Assembly: GCA_948567375.1 (NCBI GenBank)
Contig: OX419755.1
Coordinates: 65,228,944 to 65,292,943 of the forward strand
DNA: 64,000 nucleotides
From: Lunularia cruciata
Lineage: Eukaryota; Streptophyta; Marchantiopsida; Lunulariales; Lunulariaceae
Direction: 5' to 3'
Part shown: positions 44,001 through 54,366 of the stretch, in pieces
Numbering within the stretch: the first letter of the stretch is position 1
Layout: each line of letters begins with the position of its first letter
The notes under the pieces: model-generated
The model's database searches: none
What the model was told of the DNA's origin: nothing
The model's input: only the letters and a program-made list of their open reading frames with translations
Translations under genes and position numbers: made by a program

Positions 44001-44209
44001 TATGGTGGTATCAAAATTGTATAAGTGTGGCAAAAGTGCCTTTGTAGGAGGGTAAGTGTGAGCTACATATGAGCCTCAATAGAGATAGCTATGTGCTAAG
44101 GTGGAGTAGGCTACCTATGCATTCTCGCAACCTAGGAAGTAAGTGAATATAAGCCGTGGCTTGCACCAAGGTGTTGAAGATGAACGTGCTACAATAGTCC
44201 TTTGCTCCT
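41060..44209. other. upstream region of the PP2C-kinase gene and unannotated spacer
   Basis: No gene is recognised. A 144-codon open stretch at 41455-41889 (minus) resembles no family. A perfect hairpin, CCCCTGG-TTGGTA-CCAGGGG, lies at about 42280-42299. From about 42700 the sequence has the look of decayed transposon DNA, with no motif I can name. Confidence 0.4.
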
Positions 44210-44342
44210 TGTAACAATATGGAGTTTAACGACAAAGTTAGTAGGGCTAACAAAGTAGCAAATAAGACAAATTAGCCTAGAATCGTCCAAAAGTATCTAG
44301 GAAGCTTCTCGGCTAGCTTAGCTTGCACCCCAAGTAGATAGC

Positions 44343-44355
44343 TTCTAGAAGCTTC
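44343..44355 (+). promoter_or_regulatory. heat-shock-element-like motif in LTR
   Basis: TTCtaGAAgcTTC is three contiguous alternating 5-bp HSE units with perfect spacing. Further two-unit sites (GAAgcTTC) lie at 44301-44308 and 44410-44417. They lie 20-140 bp upstream of the TATA box at 44439. Confidence 0.6.
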
Positions 44356-44438
44356 CAACTAGCTTAGCTTGCATACTAAGTAAGTGACTTCAAGAAGGAA
44401 TCTTCTTGAGAAGCTTCTCAACAGCCTTATATGATCTC

Positions 44439-44446
44439 TATAAATA
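44439..44446 (+). promoter_or_regulatory. TATA box of the LTR promoter
   Basis: TATAAATA; the same motif occurs at the equivalent place in the other two LTRs (50064-50071 and 52989-52996). Confidence 0.6.
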
Positions 44447-44573
44447 CAAGAGCCAAAGCTCATGCTAGGCATTCAGATTTTTCCCTCATCCAAATGTCCC
44501 AATGTGAGCTTCTATTCTCTTCTTTCTCTCCTCGGTCCCGATCTTTTACATTGGCATTAGAGCAAGAATGGGA

Positions 44574-45660
44574 TGAATATAATTCATGAACCACCAAATC
44601 CACTTCCACCAAACCATTGGGATTTTCTTGTCCAAGTACTACCCAAGCATTGTTTCACGCAATTCATCACCTCACGCTTTCGACAAGATTTTTGCATATG
44701 ATCATCATATTTGAGGAACTCTTGGTGCTTTCTATTGTAACTTATGGAGAACAGTAGATGTGCTACTTATATGTATTAAAAAATTAGATAGATCACGGGT
44801 GGCGTAATAGAGTATAGACCATGGTGGCAATGCCCAAGGTTATCATTGCTATGCAGCAACAAATTGAGCATCTTACTTGATTGTTGGATGAACGAGATCA
44901 TCAATGACAAGAGCACGTAGAAAGGGTATCAATTCAAGAAGGAGAAGGTCAAATTTTATTCCCTAAACCCAAGGTATTTGAACTCAAGAATCTCTTGGGT
45001 CCAGTTGAGAATTTTGTATTTGATTGTGAATGTTATTTTGAAGCTACCAATCTTCAAGACGAGTCGAAATAGATTCTCTTGGCTTCTAGCCAATTGGATG
45101 GAGTAGCAAAGCTATGGTAGAGATTCCGAGTGAAGCAAGCTGAATGACAAATTATTACACCAATCTTGATGTGTGCAAAATTCAAGAGTGCAATAATTAA
45201 TTGATTCAAAGCTATAAATGTCAAACAAGTTGCATGAGATAGGCTGGCGGAGTTAAAACAGATTGGCTCTGTAAGAAGTTACATCATGCAATTCTAGAAC
45301 ACCATCATGCCAATTCTAGATATACTTGCAGGTGAAGCTCTAGATAGATTTGTAAGGGGCTTGAAGTCAAGAACCAAATTAGAAGTAACCATGCAAGAGC
45401 CACAACACTTGGAAGACGCCATGCAGTTGGCCAAACATTTTGATTCCTTGGTTGCAACAACTTGGTCTCAACCTCCACCTCCACAAAACCTACCAATACA
45501 CTACACATGGGTGGAGGATCCGGCACCAATGGAGATTGATGCCGTTCAATGGAGACCACTTGGCACTATAGAAAGAGAAAAACTACAACAAAATGGTGGT
45601 TGTTTTATTGTTGCCAATTAGGATATTGCATCATTGAATGTCCATTCAAGAATGAGTGAC
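44574..45660 (+). pseudogene. gag of element A
   Basis: Gag capsid sequence can be followed in pieces (FVFDCECYFEATNLQDE, then ILAGEALDRFVRGLKSRTKL at 45316 on). A broken CCHC knuckle (GGCF...CQLGYC..EC) comes near 45595-45645. There are several stops. Confidence 0.75.
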
Positions 45661-45751
45661 CTTCACATGTTGCCCAGATGGAGTTTGTGGAGCAAAATGA
45701 TCAGGAAAACAAGGAATCCTAATAGGAGATTTTGAACCGCCTAGTGGGAGC

Positions 45752-46060
45752 TTGATTAGTTGCAATGGGATTGAAGGCTTGACCTATGCAAGTTTGCTTC
45801 ACTTGCAAGGTACGATATCTAATCAGGGTTGTAGGATTTTGGTTGATTTTGGAAGTTCAAAGAATTGCATGTCTATGCAAGTAGCAAAGGAATTGGTTAT
45901 TCCTATCAAGCCAATAATTAGAAGTAGATTGATGATGGCGGATGGTAGAAAGGGTTATGCATCCCGTACCTCGCATCTTGTTATCTTCAAGATTGTGAAG
46001 GAGTACTTGGAGTGTATGAGGTTTGTAGTGGCAACTCTACACTATAATGTCATTCTATGA
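45752..46060 (+). pseudogene. aspartic protease of element A
   Basis: GCRILVDFGSSKNCMSMQVA is the retropepsin active-site region, with Asp-Phe-Gly where Asp-Ser-Gly is expected. A downstream LMMADGRKG segment and a beta-rich tail fit the family. The Phe substitution (TCT to TTT) should inactivate it. Confidence 0.8.
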
Positions 46061-46129
46061 CTACCTTGGCTTGAATGTCATAAGGTTCAATTTGATTGGA
46101 CCAGATGACAAATTCAATTACAACACTAA

Positions 46130-47040
46130 GGTAATAATTTCTAATCTAATAGTTACATCATCTTCTACCTCACTATCTTACTATCTACTTGAGATCTAAG
46201 ACTAATCAATAATGCTTTCAGATCTTTGTCTTTTGCATTCTTCCTCCTAGTCTCTTGCACTAACAACTTCAACTTATGTAGTCTTGTTTCCTCGATCTTC
46301 ACATTGGATTCAGTACTCAACATCACCTTCAACTATACTACACAACCTCTTCAATTATCCTTGATCATTCTTGCCCCTCCCTCTCACGATCAAGCAGCCA
46401 ATCCTCTTGATACATCTTCAACTCCTTAGTGAATTCTGCTTGCAGATGCTCTCTTTCCTTCTGCATCAAGTTCTCCTCCAAACTACAAATTATTTCTTTC
46501 AATCTTTCTTCTTCCTCATATCTCCCTATTAAATCTCTCTGCCAACATTGCCTCTACTCCTTTACATTATGCCTCACCTTGTCAATTTCTTGCTCCCTCT
46601 CAACTATCTTTGTAGTATCATGTATGAATTCCAATCAAGAATCCTCAAACTCCTTTTTTAATCTTTTGTGCATAGCTACTTGCTTTCTTCTATCTACAGC
46701 ATTTTGTTCTATAATTCTATTCTCCACCTCTTTCTATAAATTCTTATTTATCTTCTTTGTAATATTGCATCTACTCATTGTATCTCTCTTTCCTCCTCTC
46801 CTTGGATTAGAATCTCTCTCCACTCCACATTCTCTGACTCCAATCTTTCCAATACTTGTAACACATTTTGCACATCGGGATGTATACTTGCATTTCTCTC
46901 TTCATGTTCTCTATCTTCAATAGTAGTGGACACACAATTGCTTGAAGATACTCTACTCCTTCATATTTTTTCTTCTCTTCTTCTCTTGATACCTTATTTC
47001 TCAATTTGGATCGTCGTATCGGCATTGACTCCTCATTCTT
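46130..47040 (-). other. reverse-oriented coiled-coil-like segment inside element A
   Basis: Between protease and RT, the minus strand reads as long stretches of Glu/Lys/Arg-rich heptad-like protein: EEEERLKEIICSLEENL, KEREHLQAEFTKELKMYQE, and near its start RNKVSREEEKKKYEG. Several stops interrupt it. The plus strand is not coding. It may be a captured host fragment or an antisense accessory gene; no family is recognised. Confidence 0.45.
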
Positions 47041-47105
47041 TGAGCTTTTCCAATTAGGTTGTATGGCACGTCTGAGTAAGAGACCTAAAAATAGTCAATC
47101 TTAGG

Positions 47106-47285
47106 ATAGGAAGTTTGTCAAGAAGGTAGCCATAGAGCAAGCCTTGAAGGGAGATGAGTCCCAAGGTGGAAAGTTTGCTAGAAAGGCAACCATGGAGCAA
47201 GCTTTGAAGAGAGATGAGTCCCTAGATGGGAAGTTTGTTAGCAAAGCAGCCATAGAGCAAGCTTTGGGGGAAGATTAAGTTTGTT
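47106..47285 (+). repeat. three 60-bp in-frame repeats upstream of RT
   Basis: AAGTTTGT(C/T)A-type starts occur at 47111, 47171 and 47231. Each encodes a 20-residue unit of the form GKFxxKxxxEQALKxDESxx. The repeats lie just before the RT domain of element A. Confidence 0.85.
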
Positions 47286-47351
47286 TTCTTGGTGTGAATC
47301 AAGCAGATTTCACAAGGACAATCTGAGGAGGGCCAAGTACCTCACCAAGCA

Positions 47352-49677
47352 ATGGTTGATGAGATAGTTTGGGAGTTTGAGGACATGTTTCCAGATGATC
47401 TGCCGAAGGGATTACCTTCCAATCGTGGTATGCCCTTCAAGATTGAGTTATTGCCAAGGAGTACTTTATTGAGTAGACCAATCTATCGGCTTTCACCAAA
47501 GGAGTTAGAGGAGCTGCAAACAATACTTACGGAGTTGTTGGAGGAGGACTTCATACAACATAGTACTTCTCCTTGGGGAGCACCGGTACTATTTGTTCCA
47601 AAGAAGGATGGAGGATTTTTTTTTCTATATTGATTACCGTGGGCTCAATAAGCAAATAGTGAAGAATGCATATCCCTTGCCTTGGATTGATGACTTGCTT
47701 GATCAATTGAGTGGAGCATGATACTTCTCCACGTTGGATCTTTGCAAGGGCCATTGGCGAATCTCCATTAATAGGGAGGATGTGCAAAAGACAGCCTTTT
47801 GCACAAGGTATGGGCATTTTGAGTGGAGATTTCTACCTTTTGGGTTCACTAATGCTCCAGCAATCTTCATGGATCAAGTGCATTTGGTGTTGGATGGACT
47901 ATTGGACCAATACTTGGTGGTGTTCTTGGATGATATCTTAATCTATAGCAAGACAGGGGCATAACATATGAATCATATGCGAAAAGTCCTAAGACAACTA
48001 TGACAATGGAAATTCTACTCCAAGAAGTTGAAGTGTGCCTTTTGGCAGAAGGAAGTTCCCACAAGATCTCATCGGAGTGGATCAAGATGGAAGAAGAGAA
48101 AATCAAAGCCATTACTCATTGGTGTACTCCGAAAGATGCTATAAAAGTACGTGCATTTAATAGATTGGCCAGTTTTTACTAACGGTTCGTGCACTATTAT
48201 GCTCATGTGGCTACACCATTGACTGACCTCTTGGGGAAGAACTTGAGCTTTTAGTGGACCACCAAGCACAAAGAAGTATTCCAGAAGTTGAAACATATGG
48301 TGTCTTCAAGACCCATTCTTCAACCATATGATCCTCAGCTACCTTGTGTGGTTGATTTTGATGCTTCTAACTTTGCAATTGGAGTTGTGTTGCAACAAGA
48401 ATTCCCAGATGGACTACATCCTTTTGCCTTTTTGTCTCACCAATTGAATACAACAACAACAAAATTATTTTGCTCAAGATTGGGAACAACTTGCAAAGGT
48501 ATATGCCACCAAGGTATAGAGGCACTTCCTCTTGGGGAAACAAGTGATCATGCAAACTAATCACAAACCATTGTTGCAGACCTAACACTTGGAACATATG
48601 AAGAGTTGACATCATCAATAGGAGAAGCAACTCCAATTTTTTGACATCAAACTTGAGTACAAACCATATTGGTTTCATGTCATCCCTGATACCCTATGAC
48701 GACAACCTGATTTGAAGTCTCTTCCTCTCATCATGGCGGCAATAACAATAGTGTTGATTGACTCCAAGATCCAAAATGAGTTTTGGTCAACTCTACAACA
48801 AGATCCCTTCTTCTAGATAGTATATGGTCATCTTATAGCATGCGACAAGGAGTACAACACCTTCTCCTTCAAGGAAGGTCTTCTATTCTATGAGGACCGG
48901 ATCTATGTTCCAGCCAAGGGTGATCTCCGATTTGTGCATCTTCAAGAAGCCCATGGTTTACCAATAGTTGGTCACATGTGTATGGATATGACCTTGGGTA
49001 CCCTCCAATGCCAATGGTGGTGGGAAAACATGGCACGAGATGTTTGGGAAATTTTCCGATTTGTGTGAGAGTTTCCAATGCAACAAGGCTAGTAACCAAA
49101 AACCAAGTGGACTCTTTCAACCACTCCCCATTCCATCTACTTGTTGGGAACATGTGAACTTAGATCTCATCATCTCCTTGCCCAAGACAAAGCAAGGTCA
49201 TACAACAATTGTGGTGTTTGTAGATAAGCTTAGTAAGCAAATCCATTTGGCACCAACTGTTGAGATTGTGGATGCTCTAACATTGGCGCAAATCTACTTC
49301 GATAATGTATTCAAGCATCATGGGATGCCACATGTACTCATCTTTGATCGTGATCCTCGCTTCACTGGAAAGTTTTGGCAAGCACTCTGTCTCTTATATT
49401 GCTTATTGATTTGCATTGCCTTGTCATGTGTGCATTCATCATGTCTTTCATGCTTCCAAGTTGAAACCCATTTTCCTAACCCATCTTCTTTTTCCTCTCA
49501 AGTCCAACCTCCCCCTCCCTTGTCCCTATCAATGATCATGAGGAGTACAAATTTGATCGTATCCTTGTGCGTTGCCACATTCAACAAGACCGTCAACAAC
49601 ATATGGAGTACAAGGTCCTTTGGAAAGGGTATCCACTTCATGATGCCACATGGAAACATCTTTCTCATCTCTTGAAT
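47352..49677 (+). pseudogene. RT, RNase H and truncated integrase of element A
   Basis: RT runs from FEDMFPDDLPKGLPSNRG through PKKDGG, then after a frameshift [19 protein letters not shown] and the FLDDILIYSK active site. RNase H and the zinc domain of integrase follow in broken frames. The integrase core has LDLIISLPKTKQGH and FDRDPRFTGKFWQAL, then jumps directly to sequence from near the end of the domain. The region of the catalytic Glu is gone. Confidence 0.85.
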
Positions 49678-49749
49678 GCATGATTAGCCATCCAAGAGTT
49701 CAAAGCTTCACTAGCAATGAGGACGTCACCAACTAGCGGTGGGGGAATA

Positions 49750-50174
49750 TATAACAATATGGAGTTTAATGACAAAGTTAGTAGGGCTAACAAAGTTGCA
49801 AATATGACAAATTAGCCTAGAATATTCCAAAAGTATCTAAGAAGCTTCTTGGGAAGTTTCTTGGCTAGCTTAGCTTGCACCCCAAGTAGGTAGCTTCTAG
49901 AAGGAAGCCTCTAGAAGCTTCAAACTAGCTTAGCTTGCACACCAAATAAGAGGCTTCTAGAAGGAAGCTTCTTGAGAAGCTTCCCAATTAACTTGGCTTG
50001 CATTCCAAGAAAGCGGTTCAAGGAAGCTTCTTGGGAAGCTTCTCAAGAACCTTGTATGATCCATATAAATACAAGAGCCAAAGCTCATGCTAGCCATTTG
50101 TATTTTCCCTCATTCAAGTGTCACAATATGAGCTTTCATTCTCCTATTTTGCTCCTCAGTCTTGGTCTTTTACA
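49750..50174 (+). repeat. 3' LTR of element A
   Basis: TATAACAATAT...TCTTTTACA, 425 bp; the first dinucleotide has decayed from TG to TA. It contains more HindIII-like inverted repeats than the 5' LTR, and HSE-like sites at 49895-49902, 49914-49921, 49955-49971 and 49976-49983. Confidence 0.9.
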
Positions 50175-50400
50175 CTCCTAGTGGAGATCCCAACACTTTC
50201 ACGCCTCCTATTGGGAACTAGAACCTTGGTGGAAATTTTCAAGGAGTGAGTATTGTGTGTTGGCTCCATACCTTTCATTTACAAGTATAGATTCGTAAAC
50301 CTAAGATCTCTAAGTTGCATGTGCAGGTCACAACAACATGTACTACATCTTCTAAAGGGCCTAAAATGTGGGTATTATTGGAGAAGGATGGAACATAGGC

Positions 50401-52702
50401 AGAACACAGGAATCATGTGCAAGAAGTCCTAAGACGAAAATGACAGTGGAAATTTTACTGCAAGAAGTCAAAGTGTGCTTTTTGGCAGAAGGAGGTTACC
50501 TTCTTGGGTCATAAGATCTCATCAGAGGGGATCAAGATGGAAGAAGAGAAGATCAAGGCCATTACTGATTGGCTTACCCCAAAGGATGCTACCAAAGTAC
50601 GAGCATTCAATGGATTGGCCAGTTTTTACCGACGGTTCATCCACTATTATGCTCACGTGGCCGCACCATTGACTGACCTCTTGGGAAAGAACTCGAGCTT
50701 CCAATGGACCACCAAGCATGAAGAAGCATTCCAAAAGTTAAAGCATATGGTGTCTTCAAGACCCATTCTTCAACCATATGATCCTCAACTACCTTGTGTG
50801 GTTGATTTTGATGCTTCTAACTTTGCAATTGGAGCTGCGTTGCAACAAGAATTTCCAGATGGACTACATCCTATTGCCTTTGTGTCTCGCCGACTAAATA
50901 CAGCTGAAAGAAATTACTCTGCTTGAGATCGGGAACAACTTGCAATGGTATATGCCACCAAGGTATGGAGGCATTATCTCTTGGGGAAACAAGTGATCAT
51001 GCGAACTGATCACAAGCCATTGTTGCAGATCTTACACCTAGAGCACATGAAGAGTCGACATCATCGATGGGAAGAGCAACTCCAATTGTTCGACATCAAA
51101 CTTGAGTACAAACCAGGTTGGTTCCATGTCATCCCTGATGCTCTATCACGATGACCTGATTTGAAGTCTCTTCCTCTCATTGCGGCAGCAATTATGACGG
51201 TGTCAATTGATCCCAAGATTCATAACGAGTTTTAGTTAGCTCTACAACAAGATCCCTTCTTCCAAATGGTACATGGTCGGCTAACAATAGGTGACAAGGA
51301 GTACAACACCTTCTCCTTCAAGGAAGGCCTTCTATTCCATGCGGACCAGATCTATGTTCCAGCCAAAGGTGATCTTTGACTTGTGCGTCTTCAAGAAGCC
51401 CATGATTTACCCATTGCTGGTCACATGGGTGTGAATAAGACCTTGGGCACCCTCCAACGTCAATGGTGGTGGCCCAACATGACACGGGATGTTCAAGAAT
51501 TTGTCCGATCATGTGAGAGTTGCCAACGTAACAAGGCCAGCAACCAGAAGCCGGGTGGACTCCTTCAACCGCTTGCCGTTCCATCAGCTCGTTGGGAGCA
51601 TATGAGCTTGGATCTCATCACATCCTTGCCAAAGACAAAACAAGGACACACCGCCATCGTGGTGTTTGTGGATAAGCTTAGTAAGCAAATCCACTTAGCA
51701 CCAACTTGTGATACCGTGGATGCTCCAACCTTAGCGCAAATCTACTTCGACAATGTCTTCAAGCATCATGGAATGCCATGCGTACTCATCTCCAACCGTG
51801 ATCCTCGCTTTACCGGGAAGTTTTGGCAAGCACTCTTTCAGATACTCGGCACCAAGCTTGCTTTCTCCATGGCCTATCATCCTCAAATTGATGGACAAAC
51901 CAAACGTGAAAATCGTACATTAGAGGATATGTTGCGTGCCTTTGTCAATGTCCACCATACCAATTGGGATGAATGTCTTGCCGCTGCCAAATTTGCCTAC
52001 AACAATTCCAAACAGGCAAGCACTGGATTCTCTCCTTTCTTTCTCAATTTTGGCCAAGATCCGCTTGTTCCAGATTCTCTTCTTGCTCCCCCTCCATCTC
52101 AGGTTCCTCATACTTCCACATTCTTGACCACTATATCCTAATCTCTCCAACAAGCCAAGTCTCACCTCCTTGTTGCTCAAAATCGCCAAAAACAATATGC
52201 TGACCACCATCGTCGTGATCTCACCTTTGAAGTCGGTGATAAAGTCATGCTATCCTCTAGTAACCTCCCTCTCCCACTTGATACCCAAGTTCGTAAACTT
52301 GCCCCTAATTGGATAGGACCCTTTGATATCACCCAAATTGTCTCTCCTGTTGCTTATCGTCTTGCCTTGCCTTGTCATATGCGTATCCATCTTGTCTTTC
52401 ATGTTTCCAAGTTGAAACCCTTTGTTCCTAACCCCTCTTCCTTTTCCTCTTGAGTCCAACCTTCCACTCTTCCTAACCCTATCAATGATCATGAGGAGTA
52501 TGAAGTTGATTGTATCCTTGCGCATCGCCACATTCAACGGGGCCATCGCCAACATACGGAGTACAAGGTCCTTTGGAAAGGGTATCCCCTCCATGATGCC
52601 ACTTGGGAACCTCTTTCTCACCTCCACAATGCACAGACGGCCATCCAGGACTTCGAAGCTTCACTGGCGACGAGGACGTCACCAACTAGCGGCGGGGGAA
52701 TA
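50401..52702 (+). pseudogene. RT thumb, RNase H, integrase and chromodomain of element B
   Basis: RNase H contains VDFDASNFAIGAAL and TDHKPLLQIL. Integrase has the zinc domain (HDLPIAGHMGVNKTL, CESCQRNK) and a core with Asp in MSLDLITSL. The second catalytic Asp reads Asn (LISNRDPRF) and the catalytic Glu reads Lys (GQTKRENRTLEDML); both are CpG-type G-to-A changes. A chromodomain ends the protein (EVDCILAHRHIQ, then YKVLWKGYPLHDATWEP) at about 52495-52660. A few stops occur, for example near 50924 and 51379. Confidence 0.9.
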
Positions 52703-53100
52703 TGTAACAATATGGAGTTTAGCAATGAAGTCAGTCAGGCTCACGAAGTAGCACATAAGAATATTCTGGAAGTATCTAGGAAGCTTCTTGGGAAGCTTCC
52801 CGGTTAGCTTAGCTTGCACCTTAAGTAAGTAGCTTCTAGAAGCTTCCAACTAGCTTAGCTTGCACGCCAAGTAGGCGGCTTCTAGAAGGGAGCTTCTTGA
52901 GAAGCTTCCTAGTTAACTTGGCTTGCACTCTAAGAAAGCGGCTTGAGGAAGCTTCTTGAGAAGCTTCTCAAGGGCCTTGTATGCTACCTATAAATACCAA
53001 GGCCAAAGCTCATGCTAGGCATTTGGAGTTTTCCCTCATTCAAGTGTCCCAATGTGAGTTTCCATTCTCCTATTTCTCTCCTCGGTTTTGGTCTTTTACA
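52703..53100 (+). repeat. 3' LTR of element B
   Basis: TGTAACAATAT...TCTTTTACA, 398 bp. A TATAAATA box lies at 52989-52996. Confidence 0.9.
52834..52846 (+). promoter_or_regulatory. heat-shock-element-like motif in LTR
   Basis: TTCtaGAAgcTTC, identical to the site at 44343-44355. A second TTCtaGAA lies at 52880-52887. Confidence 0.6.
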
Positions 53101-53181
53101 CCTAGAGTAGCCACTGATTGCAAACTGATTTGGAGACAAAAAAGAAGAACAAGAGTGACATAATTGTAAGCAAATAGAACA

Positions 53182-53743
53182 TGTTGTGTGTATATACATC
53201 GTTACACAATATACATCATTACACAACATATATTGTTGTCAACATCATACACTATAGAAACACAACTCACACATAATTCATACATGAACTCTAAGGTGCA
53301 ACAATAATAAGTTCTATCATCTACTCAAATCACACTCAATTGAATCTGAACTCAATCTTCCACTCAATAATCTACCAAAAATTTGGCACTAATTATAGGC
53401 GTCACACCCACTCTAGCTAAGAGACTCCAAGTGACTCTTGTCGGCCTTTGTCCACCATAGCCAAGAACTCAAAGGCTCAACATCAAAGAAGTGAGCTCTC
53501 TGGAACTATACTTTGAAAGTATACCCTTCTATTTGACCTAGGCCCTAACGGAGTCATTGATTGCACATTTGATCGTGTGAATAGTGCAAATGATGGTGGG
53601 TCCTACCATGTGATTAGTAACCCTAACATGAATTTTTGCCACTATCAAGCAGTCCATGAGCAACTACCAAAATAACTATGATTGCTAACACTACCACTCC
53701 CTTGTTTGAGCAAACTAGCTTTGGTGCTACAAATGTCATGACA
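53182..53743 (-). mobile_element. solo LTR of the methyltransferase element family
   Basis: TGTTGTGTG...ATGTCATGACA on the plus strand, 562 bp, colinear with 4311-4865 along its whole length but much more diverged. AACA flanks it on both sides (53178-53181 and 53744-53747). A 4-bp duplication agrees with the AGGG of the full element. It shows the family has transposed more than once and fixes the LTR order. Confidence 0.8.
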
Positions 53744-53781
53744 AACAAAAGACTAAGCAAAAAAAGAGATATCCAATAGCA

Positions 53782-54366
53782 ATGGAGAAAACACTAGATG
53801 TATCCTTTGATAGAGCAAGGAGACAAGATGCACTAAATGGACAAGTTGATTCATGGGGCACTAGACTCAAAGCAATATTCTCACAAAAAGCAAAGAGTAG
53901 AGGAAAACCAGAATTTGGAGTGCTAAAAACAGATAAAAACAATCACGTAGATAAAAACAATCACGTAGGTGCTCAAAGACTAGTCTCAAAGGCCCACACA
54001 TTGAGAAACATGGAGCATGAAGTAAAGCATGAGCAAAGACAAACACTCTAAGTTGAAGCTCTTTATTTGGCTTATAGTCATGGAGAAAAGAGGGGAGCTC
54101 TTCCTTGGCCAATGGATGAAGCATATGTAAAGCAACTACAGTATTTGAAGAGAAAGGTGTTGGCCAAGATGGGGCTAATGCTTGGGTTTCACATCCAAAA
54201 TCCCCTACTTGGCCTAACATCAGGGAGCAACAAGGGCAGTGATGCTCGGGAGGAAAGACATGGGATTGTGGAGACTCTATTATCCTCTTTGTTGTTGATT
54301 GTGCTTGTATGGCATACTCATCCTATAGTGTTGACCAATCTCTTCTCAAAAACCTATGAATCCTAG
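53782..54366 (+). other. broken open region, unidentified
   Basis: About 195 codons in one frame, opened by ATG and interrupted once by TAA near 54048. The composition is protein-like and basic (FDRARRQDALNGQVDSWG, KQLQYLKRKVLAKMGL). A 6-residue unit (DKNNHV) is duplicated in tandem. No family recognised; possibly a remnant of a transposon-borne or host gene. Confidence 0.3.

Larger units (their letters stand above)
44210..44550 (+). repeat. 5' LTR of element A
   Basis: TGTAACAATAT...TCTTTTACA, 341 bp. It contains GCTTGCA and AAGCTTCTAGAAGCTT-like inverted repeats in fewer copies than the other two LTRs of the family (425 and 398 bp), and a TATA box near its 3' third. Confidence 0.9.
44210..50174 (+). 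mobile_element. chromovirus-type Ty3/gypsy element A, defective
   Basis: It has a 5' LTR (44210-44550), a primer-binding-like TTGGCATTAGAGCA just after it, gag, protease, an unusual reverse-oriented segment, RT, RNase H and partial integrase, then a G-rich tract (GGCGGGGGAAT-like) and the 3' LTR (49750-50174). CTCCT flanks both ends (44205-44209 and 50175-50179). Many stops and frameshifts are present. Compared with copy B to its right, about 500 bp are missing from the integrase. Confidence 0.9.
50395..53100 (+). mobile_element. chromovirus-type gypsy element B, 5'-truncated
   Basis: This is a second copy of the same family. It begins abruptly inside RT, then has RNase H, a full-length integrase, a chromodomain, a G-rich tract (GGCGGGGGAATA) and a 3' LTR (52703-53100). 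Its 5' LTR, gag, protease and most of RT are absent. The 215 bp between it and element A match neither. Confidence 0.88.
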
